In this document: one piece after another, positions 44,357 to 52,431 of the stretch
Position numbering within the stretch: position 1 is the stretch's first letter
How the letters are laid out: every line of letters starts with the position of its first letter
Source of the DNA: Cyclobacteriaceae bacterium
GTDB lineage: Bacteria; Bacteroidota; Bacteroidia; Cytophagales; Cyclobacteriaceae
Length of the DNA: 53,278 bases
Assembly (NCBI GenBank): GCA_025055435.1
Contig: JANWWN010000017.1
Coordinates: 1 to 53,278, forward strand
Direction of reading: 5' to 3'
The notes under the pieces: model-generated
Database searches by the model: none
What the model saw: only the letters and a program-made list of their open reading frames with translations
Told to the model about the DNA's origin: nothing
Made by a program: the position numbers and the translations under genes

Positions 44357-47300
44357 ATGAGCGAGGAAATACTCAAAGCACTTACCCAGCTGTTTGCCAT
44401 CATTACCAAGCAGGACAGTGGCGTAAGTGCCAATGAGCGGCAGTATGTTATCAACTTTTTCCAGACCGAACTCGACCAGGATTCGGTTAAGGAATACCTC
44501 GCCCTGTATGACGAGCAATCAGGCTATGGCAAGACTGCCGAGGCAGGCGGAACAAAGCTTACCTCGGTTAAGGAGTCTGTCCGCGTACTGGGTATCTGCA
44601 AAAAAATCAACAAAACCCTTACCCAAAAGCAAAAGGTAGTTGTACTGATTAAGATTCTGGAACTGGTGGCTGTGGATAAGAATTTTTCATCCCAGCGCAT
44701 GGAAATTATCAACACGGTTTCCACGGTATTCAACATCAGTCCGGAAGAATACAAACTGATTGAGGATTTCATAACCACAACCAATCCGCTGTCGCTCGAC
44801 TACCCGGATATTCTGCTGGGCAATACAAACGAAAAGGAAGAAAGTAAACGACATAAGCACGTTAAAATCCACATTGACGGAAACCTGGTATGCATGCGCG
44901 TACGCAGTGTGGACATGTACTTTGTTAAGTATGTGGGCGAAGAATCCACCTTGCTTAACGGATTCATCATGCAGCCCAACCGCGTGTACCTGTTTTCGCA
45001 TGGCAGCACCATTAAAACTCAGTCGGGCGATGCCATGTACTACAGCGACATCGTAGCCGACTTCAATGAAGAAATCAAAACCACCAAGCTGTCGTTCAAT
45101 GCGGTAATTGAAGAATACCGCTTCCCTAACGGTACCATCGGACTGCGCGACATTCAGGTATCGGAAGGACCGGGCAAACTGATCGGCATTATGGGTGCCA
45201 GCGGTGCCGGTAAAACCACCCTGCTCAACGTACTGGCCGGGCTGGCAAAACCCACCAAAGGCTATATCCGCATCAACGGCTTCGACATTTTCGAAGAAAA
45301 AGAAAAAATCCATGGTGTTATCGGTTATGTATCGCAGGACGACTTGCTGATCGAAGAGCTGACGGTTTACCAAAACCTGTACTACAACGCCAAGCTTTGC
45401 TTTGCCCACTACACCGAAGAACAAATCCACAAGCGGGTGATGGAAGTGTTGGAAGACCTTGGGCTGGACCAGCGAAAAGACCTGAAAGTGGGTAATCCGC
45501 TGCAGAAAACCATCAGCGGCGGGCAACGCAAGCGACTGAACATTGCTTTGGAACTGATACGCGAGCCGGCCATATTGTTTCTTGATGAACCTACCTCCGG
45601 TTTGTCATCACGCGATTCGGAAAACGTTATCGACCTGCTGAAGGAATTGTCCATGAAGGGCAAGCTGATTTTTGTGGTTATCCATCAGCCCTCATCCGAC
45701 ATCTACAAGATGTTCGATAAGATGATCATCATGGACACGGGTGGCTATCCGGCGTATTACGGCCCGCCGGTGGAAGCCGTAACCTACTTCAAAAAATCTA
45801 CCCTGCAGGTTGACAGCAACCGCGGCCAGTGCGAAACCTGTGGTAACGTTAACCCCGAACAAATATTCAATATCATCGAAGCCAAGGTAGTTGACGAGTA
45901 CGGTCAGCCTACCTCCAAAAGGAAAATCAATCCGGCACAATGGTACGAATGGTACCGCGAGCGCTTCCGGATACAAAAGGTGGAGGACGTGCGCGAAGAG
46001 CCTCCGCGCTCGCTTAACTTACCGAATCGCCTCAAACAAACTTTAATTTTTACCACACGCGACACACTGGCCAAGCTCAGCAACAAGCAATACCTGCTGA
46101 TCAACCTGTTGGAGGCACCCTTGCTCGCTTTTATTCTCGCTTTTATCATCAAATACCGCAGCGCTCCGGGCGGTAAAGATTACCTGTTCCGCTTTAACGA
46201 TAATTTCCCGGCCTTTATCCTGATGAGCATTATTGTTGCGCTCTTCATGGGCCTGACCGTCAGTGCCGAAGAAATCATCCGCGACCGTAAGATCCTGAAA
46301 CGCGAATCATTCCTTAACTTAAGCTGGAACAGCTACCTGCTTTCCAAAATTATTATTCTCTTCACCCTGTCGGCCATTCAAACGCTGTCGTTCGTACTCA
46401 TAGGCCACCTTATCCTTGAAGTAGAGTGGCGCATGATATTGCCCTATTGGCTCATGCTCTTTTCCGTGTCATGCATGGCCAACGTGCTGGGCTTAAATAT
46501 CTCATCGGCTTTCAACTCGGCCGTTACCGTTTATGTGATGATACCGCTGTTGCTGATACCGCAGATGATTTTGAGCGGATTACTGTTCCGGTTCGACAAA
46601 CTGAATGAGCTGATCAGCACCAAAGGCAAAGTACCGGTGGTAGCCGATTTGATGGCATCGCGTTGGGCATTCGAAGGTCTTGCCGTTTATACTTTCGTGA
46701 ACAATTCCTACGAAAAGCCTTATTACAAGTTGGAGAAAATTGAATCGCAGGCTGACTTTCGTTCGTCTTTCCTGGCTGATGAGCTGGAGAAAAGAAGAAA
46801 ATTTATTGCCGATAACATTGACAATCCGTCCGATTCGGTTAAGCGATTGATGCAGAAAGACCTGGAAATCATCCGCAAGGCACTGAAGGATGATTATTAT
46901 AAAAAAGGTCTCGAAAAACTGAACTTTGACGAACCCTGGCAATTATCCATGTTCACACCTGATTTTGCCCGTAAACTGGAAGAATTTTTGCAGAACTACC
47001 GAAAGTTCTATCAGGGTGCTTACAATAAGGCTGTTTCCGAACGTGAAGAACTCATCTATAAGCGGGAAAATGCGAAAGGCTCCACGTACAATCTGAATGA
47101 ATACAAAAACCATTATTTCAATGAAAGTCTGGCCGACCTGGTAAAAAATGTTTCAACCAAAAACCGCATTGAAGAGTATAACGGTGAACTAATTCAAAAC
47201 ATCAACCCCGTGTTTCTGGACCCTAAACCGAAGGGACTGCTTGATTATCGGACACACTTTTATGCACCCGTTAAAAACTTTATCGGTATGCGTATAAATA

Positions 47301-47425
47301 CGTATGCTTTCAACCTTATCATGATCTGGTTAATGGCGCTGGCTTTCTATGTAACCCTGTATTTTGAATGGCTCAGAAAGGCCATAGACCTTACCGGAAA
47401 AGTGAGTGTGCCAGGTAAAAAATGA
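44357..47425 (+). CDS. TerB-like/FHA-like/ABCG-type ABC transporter (1022 aa)
   Basis: N-terminal helices (about 1-140) resemble TerB, with two acidic helical repeats. A beta-rich FHA-like part (about 165-255) follows. The ATPase core has Walker A GASGAGKTT (about 280), signature ISGGQRKRL, Walker B ILFLDEPTSGLS (about 410) and H-loop IHQPS. A linker carries CETC at about 495. Several membrane helices begin near 584 as in ABCG half-transporters, then a long, charged extracytoplasmic region and a last helix near 985-1005. The fused ATPase and permease form a full half-transporter. Its position right after siaC suggests that it is the output of the Sia switch, but this is inference. Confidence 0.85.
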   Translation: MSEEILKALTQLFAIITKQDSGVSANERQYVINFFQTELDQDSVKEYLALYDEQSGYGKTAEAGGTKLTSVKESVRVLGICKKINKTLTQKQKVVVLIKILELVAVDKNFSSQRMEIINTVSTVFNISPEEYKLIEDFITTTNPLSLDYPDILLGNTNEKEESKRHKHVKIHIDGNLVCMRVRSVDMYFVKYVGEESTLLNGFIMQPNRVYLFSHGSTIKTQSGDAMYYSDIVADFNEEIKTTKLSFNAVIEEYRFPNGTIGLRDIQVSEGPGKLIGIMGASGAGKTTLLNVLAGLAKPTKGYIRINGFDIFEEKEKIHGVIGYVSQDDLLIEELTVYQNLYYNAKLCFAHYTEEQIHKRVMEVLEDLGLDQRKDLKVGNPLQKTISGGQRKRLNIALELIREPAILFLDEPTSGLSSRDSENVIDLLKELSMKGKLIFVVIHQPSSDIYKMFDKMIIMDTGGYPAYYGPPVEAVTYFKKSTLQVDSNRGQCETCGNVNPEQIFNIIEAKVVDEYGQPTSKRKINPAQWYEWYRERFRIQKVEDVREEPPRSLNLPNRLKQTLIFTTRDTLAKLSNKQYLLINLLEAPLLAFILAFIIKYRSAPGGKDYLFRFNDNFPAFILMSIIVALFMGLTVSAEEIIRDRKILKRESFLNLSWNSYLLSKIIILFTLSAIQTLSFVLIGHLILEVEWRMILPYWLMLFSVSCMANVLGLNISSAFNSAVTVYVMIPLLLIPQMILSGLLFRFDKLNELISTKGKVPVVADLMASRWAFEGLAVYTFVNNSYEKPYYKLEKIESQADFRSSFLADELEKRRKFIADNIDNPSDSVKRLMQKDLEIIRKALKDDYYKKGLEKLNFDEPWQLSMFTPDFARKLEEFLQNYRKFYQGAYNKAVSEREELIYKRENAKGSTYNLNEYKNHYFNESLADLVKNVSTKNRIEEYNGELIQNINPVFLDPKPKGLLDYRTHFYAPVKNFIGMRINTYAFNLIMIWLMALAFYVTLYFEWLRKAIDLTGKVSVPGKK

Positions 47426-47498
47426 TAACCACAAATCGCATGGATAGACCGGCACCGCATACGACATTAAACCATAAAACAACACGATTGTAAGTTTT

Positions 47499-47528
47499 TT
47501 GGCAGGGATTGATGAATTTATAACTTTG
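47499..47528 (+). promoter_or_regulatory. Predicted promoter of the lipoprotein gene
   Basis: TTG at 47499-47501 and a perfect -7 element TAACTTTG at 47521-47528, 19 bases apart, form a consensus Bacteroidota promoter. It also shows that the true start codon is ATG at 47550, not the one upstream at 47499, which is part of the promoter. Confidence 0.7.
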
Positions 47529-47549
47529 TGGACCTTTAATTTTGGGATT

Positions 47550-48449
47550 ATGAAAAAGTTATTCCCCGCACTTTTCACAATTATCCTGATGGCCTGCGGC
47601 TCGGAAAAGAAAAGCGATGAACAGGCTTTCATGGAGGAGTTGGACAGTGCCCAAAACACCGGGCCCACCATTTCTGAAGCCGTGATAGGCGATATACTTC
47701 AGCAAATCCCAAGTCCGCTGGAAATTGCCGTATTATTAAAGGAGTCGGGGAAAAAGTACAATGCTTCGCTACTTAACTCACCCGATAACCTGCCCAAATA
47801 CAACAGTAACTACAAGAAGGCGCTAAATCTTGGAATCTACGGTGCAGATTTGGGATACACCAATATCTACGAGCAGAATCAGGACGGCATCAAATACATT
47901 TCAAGTATCAAATCGCTTGCCGATGGCTTAAATATCGGTCAGTTTTTCGACATCGAGACCATCGGGCGACTGGCTACCAACAGCAAAAATCTGGACTCAC
48001 TTTTGCTGATTACCACCCAGAACTTCAACTCCATTAATCACTACCTGCAAACCCAGGGAAGGGCCAACCTGAGCGTATTGCTGCTTACAGGCGGGTGGAT
48101 TGAAGCGGTGCATATCATGTGCAGCGTAGCCGCCCAGGACCCGAACAACAAAGTACTGCAGGAAAAAATTGGTGAACAAAAGGTAATTCTGGAGAATATT
48201 ATGCTGTTACTTTCCTTCTATAAAGACAAGGATCAGAACATGGCTACCTTATACGATGATATGCAGGAGCTGAAAAAAATATTCGACCGGGTAAACATTA
48301 CCTACACGTACAAAGAATCAACATTCGAAGTGGTTAATGGTGTAATGGTCATTAAAGACAACAGTACCACAACCATTGATATTACACCACAGGATGTAGT
48401 GGATATTCGTAACTCAACCGTAAATATTCGTAACAAGATTATCAGCTAG
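47550..48449 (+). CDS. Predicted lipoprotein of unknown function (299 aa)
   Basis: The signal MKKLFPALFTIILMACG has a lipobox LMAC with the lipidated Cys16. The mature protein is mostly helical and charged: a run of helices with FMEELDSAQ, a middle with KKALNLGIYGADLGYTNIYE, and a C-terminal region with strands such as VVNGVMVIKDN and long helical NMATLYDDMQELKKIF. No named domain is recognised. It is two bases from the next secreted protein, and it has its own perfect promoter. It begins 124 bp after the ABC transporter of the Sia cluster. Confidence 0.75.
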   Translation: MKKLFPALFTIILMACGSEKKSDEQAFMEELDSAQNTGPTISEAVIGDILQQIPSPLEIAVLLKESGKKYNASLLNSPDNLPKYNSNYKKALNLGIYGADLGYTNIYEQNQDGIKYISSIKSLADGLNIGQFFDIETIGRLATNSKNLDSLLLITTQNFNSINHYLQTQGRANLSVLLLTGGWIEAVHIMCSVAAQDPNNKVLQEKIGEQKVILENIMLLLSFYKDKDQNMATLYDDMQELKKIFDRVNITYTYKESTFEVVNGVMVIKDNSTTTIDITPQDVVDIRNSTVNIRNKIIS

Positions 48450-48451
48450 CT

Positions 48452-48877
48452 ATGAAACGACTCGCATTTTTTGTATTTATCTTTTTTGCGCTAAGTTCAA
48501 CTAACTCCACCGCTCAGTGCAATTCAGAAGCCCTGTCGAACCAGTGTATTCCTAAACTGGCTTCCGGATTTAACTTTCTGAAGAGTTATAAAATTGACGG
48601 TGAAGGCGGTGCGAAAGATAAAGTGGAATATTCTTACGTGTTTACGAAAGGTACGCAGTACATGATAAACATTTGCGCGCCTAACCAGCCCACTGATGGT
48701 ATCGTGGTTACACTGTATGACTCTAACCGAAACAAAGTAGCCACCAGTAAGGTTAATGGGCAATACATCTCGGCAATTGCTTATCCCTGCAATGCAACGG
48801 GAATCTATTATATTCAATACACGTTCGATGGCTCATCCACTTATTGCGGTGGCAGTGCCTTAGGGTTTAAGCGCTGA
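48452..48877 (+). CDS. Small secreted beta-sandwich-like protein (141 aa)
   Basis: Signal peptide (about 1-21, KRLAFFVFIFFALSSTNSTA) precedes a mature protein with six Cys. The mature part is beta-rich, with VEYSYVFTKGTQYMINIC, GIVVTLYDSNRNKVATS and GIYYIQYTFDGSSTYCGG, similar to pre-peptidase C-terminal-like domains. It is two bases from the lipoprotein stop, so it belongs to the same operon. It ends 24 bp before a terminator hairpin. Confidence 0.7.
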   Translation: MKRLAFFVFIFFALSSTNSTAQCNSEALSNQCIPKLASGFNFLKSYKIDGEGGAKDKVEYSYVFTKGTQYMINICAPNQPTDGIVVTLYDSNRNKVATSKVNGQYISAIAYPCNATGIYYIQYTFDGSSTYCGGSALGFKR

Positions 48878-48901
48878 GCAGCTTTAAAACTTAACACACT
48901 T

Positions 48902-48925
48902 ACCCGGCCTGGCTGGGTTTTTTGT
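48902..48925 (+). terminator. Rho-independent terminator of the lipoprotein operon
   Basis: A stem-loop at 48902-48918 (ACCCGGC with GCTGGGT, one G-T pair, loop CTG) is followed by a run of six T (48918-48923) and then GTTTT. It lies 24 bp past the stop at 48877 and ends the transcript from 47528. Confidence 0.65.
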
Positions 48926-48949
48926 TTTATCTGCTAAGCAGATAAAACA
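48923..48949. repeat. Perfect 13-bp inverted repeat (27-bp palindrome)
   Basis: TGTTTTATCTGCT at 48923-48935 and its exact complement at 48937-48949 flank a single base. It overlaps the T-run of the terminator just upstream and could act as a second, bidirectional terminator or as an operator for the PAP2 gene that begins at 49115. An exact 13-bp palindrome by chance is unlikely. No similar sequence was noticed elsewhere in the window. Confidence 0.75.
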
Positions 48950-49114
48950 GTCCATTCTGGTTTGTCTGCAGCATATTTACGAAGGGTAAATTTCCGGTAA
49001 AGAAATTTTTATCTCAATTAAAGAATCAGGATAAACACATAACCAAGAATTTAAAATGCACTCAAACTGCTGTAACCTGCCGCCATTACCTTGCTGGTTG
49101 AATTACTTACTGGC

Positions 49115-49786
49115 ATGACAAACCATCAGCGGTTCTCTCTAGCGGCTTTTACCTCGTGCACCGGTTTGATGTTGATCCTGGCTCTGATTATACCTCATGG
49201 TAAGGATGTTCTGCTGATTAACGGATATCATCATGCTATGCTTGACCGGATAAGTCCGGTGATTACGGAGCTGGGAAATGCCGTTTACTATTTGCCCGTG
49301 CTTTTGGTTCTGCTCTTTGTCCGTTTCAGGTGGGCAACTGCGCTCTCGCTTGCCGGAATTTTACATGGCCTTGCGGTTGTGCTTTCCAAACGCCTCCTGT
49401 TTCCCGATGCACTCCGACCGACCGGGATGCTGGATAAAGCCTCCCTGCATTTCATCCCGGGAATTAAAGTACATACCCTGATGAGCTTTCCATCAGGACA
49501 CACCGCAACGGCTTTTGCTTTCTTACTGATCTTATCGCTATACCTGAATAACCGGTGGCTTAGCATTCTACTCCTGACAATTGCTTTACTCACCGGCTTA
49601 TCCAGAATTTATCTTCTGCAACATTTCTTAATTGACGTTGCAGCCGGTGCGGCCATCGGCACCGCATCGGCGTGGACTGCCTGTTATCTCATCAATCAAC
49701 AGCCGTGGTCGTGGCTTGATTGGCGGCTTACCTTTTCGGTTCGAAAAGCTAACGAGATTCAGGGTTCAATAACGGCACAAGGATAA
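49115..49786 (+). CDS. PAP2-family membrane phosphatase (223 aa)
   Basis: These enzymes remove phosphate from lipid phosphates such as undecaprenyl diphosphate or lipid A. The three catalytic motifs are KRLLFPDALRP, FPSGH and SRIYLLQHFLIDVAAG, which contain the phosphate-binding Lys/Arg, the acid His and the nucleophilic His. About five or six membrane helices are visible. The ATG at 49115 is preferred over the TTG at 49091. Its 3' end overlaps the convergent GT39-like gene by 38 bases. It stands in front of envelope glycosylation genes. Confidence 0.88.
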   Translation: MTNHQRFSLAAFTSCTGLMLILALIIPHGKDVLLINGYHHAMLDRISPVITELGNAVYYLPVLLVLLFVRFRWATALSLAGILHGLAVVLSKRLLFPDALRPTGMLDKASLHFIPGIKVHTLMSFPSGHTATAFAFLLILSLYLNNRWLSILLLTIALLTGLSRIYLLQHFLIDVAAGAAIGTASAWTACYLINQQPWSWLDWRLTFSVRKANEIQGSITAQG

Positions 49787-51326
49787 CGGTTTCGCTTTTT
49801 TCAAAAAGATCGCGCTGCTGAAATACCACCTTAAATTCACCCGCCGCCCGGATTTCATCAACAGCCGATGAACGCGCCAGGATCAGGCTGCGCGGATGTT
49901 CTTCAATATATTTTCTCAAACTTTTCACATCGTTAAACCTCGGAATAACAGATTTATATTCAAATACAAACGCAGGATTAAATAAGCCATACGCAACTGG
50001 TGTATAATCATGGTAAAGCCTGCGAATATTTTCACTCATCCGCACCGGGTTATTTCGGTCAATTACCGGCGCAATGAAATAAAAAACCACCAGACTGAAA
50101 GCAATCCATCCGGTAACGGTGCTGATGAAGGCTGCTTTAAACTTTTTACGAAAAAAGAAATACCCGCCGAAACCAAATGCCACTGGAAGCAACAAAGTAA
50201 GTCCTGAAAAATTCCGGAGGCCCGAAAAACCCGGCTCGCGCTGTACTGCATAAATGACGCCTCCGGCAACGGCAAAGCCGAAAAATAATGCTACCGGCAC
50301 TACCCACATCCACCTGCGCGACCATTGAAAATGCTCTGACAAGTAACTACCGAGAACAATGGAGAGAAACGGAATAGCTGGGCTAACATAGCCCGGCAGG
50401 AAGGTTTTGGATAGCATGAAAAATAAGGTAATAGTTATAACAACGCAGGTTGCAAATAAAGGAAGACCTTTTCCGCGCCACGCCTGCCGGATAGCCGCAA
50501 ACGCAAAGAGTGAAAACGGAAATAAAGACAACAACAAAACCACAGGAGGTAAAATAAAATACCCGCGATGCCCTTCCATCGTGTCCGTAAACCGGCCAAT
50601 GTTATGCTGCAGGAAAAATCCTTTAAGCCATGCTCCATCTGTTTTCAGGCCCACGGCAACATACCATGGCAACGCAGCCAACAAAAACAACGCAATACCC
50701 TGCAGGAGCTTCATGCGCCGGATGAATGCCAGGTTCAGGTTTGATGTAAGAAGGAGAAAAATGATTGCAACACCGGCGGGCAGCACCAGTGCCACAGGCC
50801 CTTTGGTAAGAAAGCCAAAGCCCGCACCGATAAATATCCATTTCCATGCTTTCGTGTTTCCCTCGTAAAAATCATAGAAGGATAACAGCGTAACAGTGAG
50901 CCAGATTATGAGAAAAGGATCGGGAACGGCCAGATGAAACTGCACATGCAACTGAAACGAGCTGCATAAAACAAGTGCAGTAATTATAGCTGTTTTTACA
51001 CCCGCTTTTCTTTTTACATATTGATACACATAGCCCATCAGAAACACTCCGGCCAATGACTGAAATATGCGTGCAGTGAGAGGATTAACCCCGCCCAGTG
51101 TAAAGGCCAGCATCATGAGGTAATAATGAAAGGGAGGTTTATCGGTGCGTAATTCACCATTAAAAGTGGGCACGACCCAATCACCTCGTTGTAACATCTC
51201 CGCAGCACAGGAGGCATTCTTTGCCTCATCCAGCATGTAAACCGATAACCCCCAGATGTTAGCACCAAACACGGCCAAACCGGCTAGCAGAATAAAAACA
51301 AAATATTTATCAACTGACCCTTTCAT
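49749..51326 (-). CDS. ArnT/GT39-like glycosyltransferase, membrane-bound (525 aa)
   Basis: A GT-C enzyme that takes sugars from polyprenyl phosphate and transfers them to lipid A, proteins or other lipids outside. The catalytic DEAKNA motif in the first loop and RTDKPPFHYYL are characteristic. About 11 to 12 membrane helices occupy residues 10-420, then a soluble C-terminal tail. ATG at 51326 is preferred over TTG at 51368. The DPM1/ArnC-like GT2 (51478) is divergent and 151 bp away, and PAP2 lies convergent. Confidence 0.88.
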   Translation of the reverse strand: MKGSVDKYFVFILLAGLAVFGANIWGLSVYMLDEAKNASCAAEMLQRGDWVVPTFNGELRTDKPPFHYYLMMLAFTLGGVNPLTARIFQSLAGVFLMGYVYQYVKRKAGVKTAIITALVLCSSFQLHVQFHLAVPDPFLIIWLTVTLLSFYDFYEGNTKAWKWIFIGAGFGFLTKGPVALVLPAGVAIIFLLLTSNLNLAFIRRMKLLQGIALFLLAALPWYVAVGLKTDGAWLKGFFLQHNIGRFTDTMEGHRGYFILPPVVLLLSLFPFSLFAFAAIRQAWRGKGLPLFATCVVITITLFFMLSKTFLPGYVSPAIPFLSIVLGSYLSEHFQWSRRWMWVVPVALFFGFAVAGGVIYAVQREPGFSGLRNFSGLTLLLPVAFGFGGYFFFRKKFKAAFISTVTGWIAFSLVVFYFIAPVIDRNNPVRMSENIRRLYHDYTPVAYGLFNPAFVFEYKSVIPRFNDVKSLRKYIEEHPRSLILARSSAVDEIRAAGEFKVVFQQRDLFEKSETVILVPLLNPESR

Positions 51327-51477
51327 GGCAGCCGGCAAATTTGAAAGTAGGATAGCTATCCGGTTCAAACCGTATGTTAAGTATTTGTGAAATTGTTAAC
51401 ACTCCGAAAAGTCAGGCTTCACAATTCATAAACATTGCTTTGACCATCAGACAAAAACAGCTCCTTTACTTTGTTTC

Positions 51478-52431
51478 ATGGAATTATCGGTGGTTGTAAC
51501 ACTCTATAACGAGGCGGAGAACATAGCTCCGTTACTTCACCGTATCCGGGAGGCGCTTCATTTCATGCATTATGAAATTATCCTGGTTGACGATGGCTCA
51601 ACCGACAATACGGTTGAAGAAATCCGCAAATTGATGGACACCGATATTCAGTTGATTATTCTGAATCGAAACTACGGACAAACGGCAGCCATGGCTGCCG
51701 GCATAGCACATGCAAAAGGCCGTTATATAGCTACACTGGATGGCGATTTGCAAAACGATCCGATAGATATTCCGCGAATGCTCGATAAACTAAAGTCGGG
51801 CAAGTGGGATGTGGTTGCCGGCAACCGCGCCAACCGGAAAGATAACTGGTTGTGGCGCAAACTACCCAGCCGAATAGCCAATCTGCTGATTCGCAGGTTA
51901 TCGGGTGTTACGGTTCATGATTACGGCTGCACGCTTAAGGTGTTTCGCAGTGAGCTGGCGCGCAACCTCGGTTTATATGGCGAATTACATCGCTTTATAC
52001 CCATACTAAGCGTCATGCAGGGCGGCCGCATAACCGAAATGGATGTTAAGCACCATCCGCGCCTGCACGGTAAATCAAAATATGGTATGGGCCGAACATT
52101 CAAGGTAATCAGCGACCTGCTGTTGTTGCTGTTTTTTCAGAAATACCTGCGCAGACCCATCCATTTTTTCGGACCGCTGGGTTTGGTGTGTTTCGGCGTG
52201 GGTTCCTTCATCAGCCTCTATATGCTTATCTTAAAAATTATGGGGCAGGATATCTGGGGGCGGCCTTTGCTATTACTGGGAATAGCGTTGGTGCTGGGCG
52301 GCATTCAGTTTCTTACACTTGGCATTCTGGCCGAAATGCTGATGCGTACCTACTTCGAAGCACAAAACAAAAAAACATACGGCATACGTGAAATTATCAC
52401 TGTCTCAGATTTGGAAGCATCCGAGGTTTAG
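51478..52431 (+). CDS. Glycosyltransferase family 2, DPM1/ArnC-like (317 aa)
   Basis: The layout is the same as for the protein at 23490: LSVVVTLYNEAENIAPLLHR, LVDDGSTDNT and LDGDLQNDPIDIP (DxD-type), then LHGKSKYGMGRTF and two membrane helices at about 228-256 and 262-290. These enzymes make polyprenyl-phosphate sugars, which a GT-C like the one next door would use. The stop codon at 52431 lies 44 bases inside the next gene, so both are translated as an overlapping pair. Confidence 0.9.
   Translation: MELSVVVTLYNEAENIAPLLHRIREALHFMHYEIILVDDGSTDNTVEEIRKLMDTDIQLIILNRNYGQTAAMAAGIAHAKGRYIATLDGDLQNDPIDIPRMLDKLKSGKWDVVAGNRANRKDNWLWRKLPSRIANLLIRRLSGVTVHDYGCTLKVFRSELARNLGLYGELHRFIPILSVMQGGRITEMDVKHHPRLHGKSKYGMGRTFKVISDLLLLLFFQKYLRRPIHFFGPLGLVCFGVGSFISLYMLILKIMGQDIWGRPLLLLGIALVLGGIQFLTLGILAEMLMRTYFEAQNKKTYGIREIITVSDLEASEV

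Noticed and set aside
44687-45526. Long minus-strand open frame opposite the ABC transporter gene
   Set aside because: Antisense shadow of a clear ATPase; no domain or start signal supports it.
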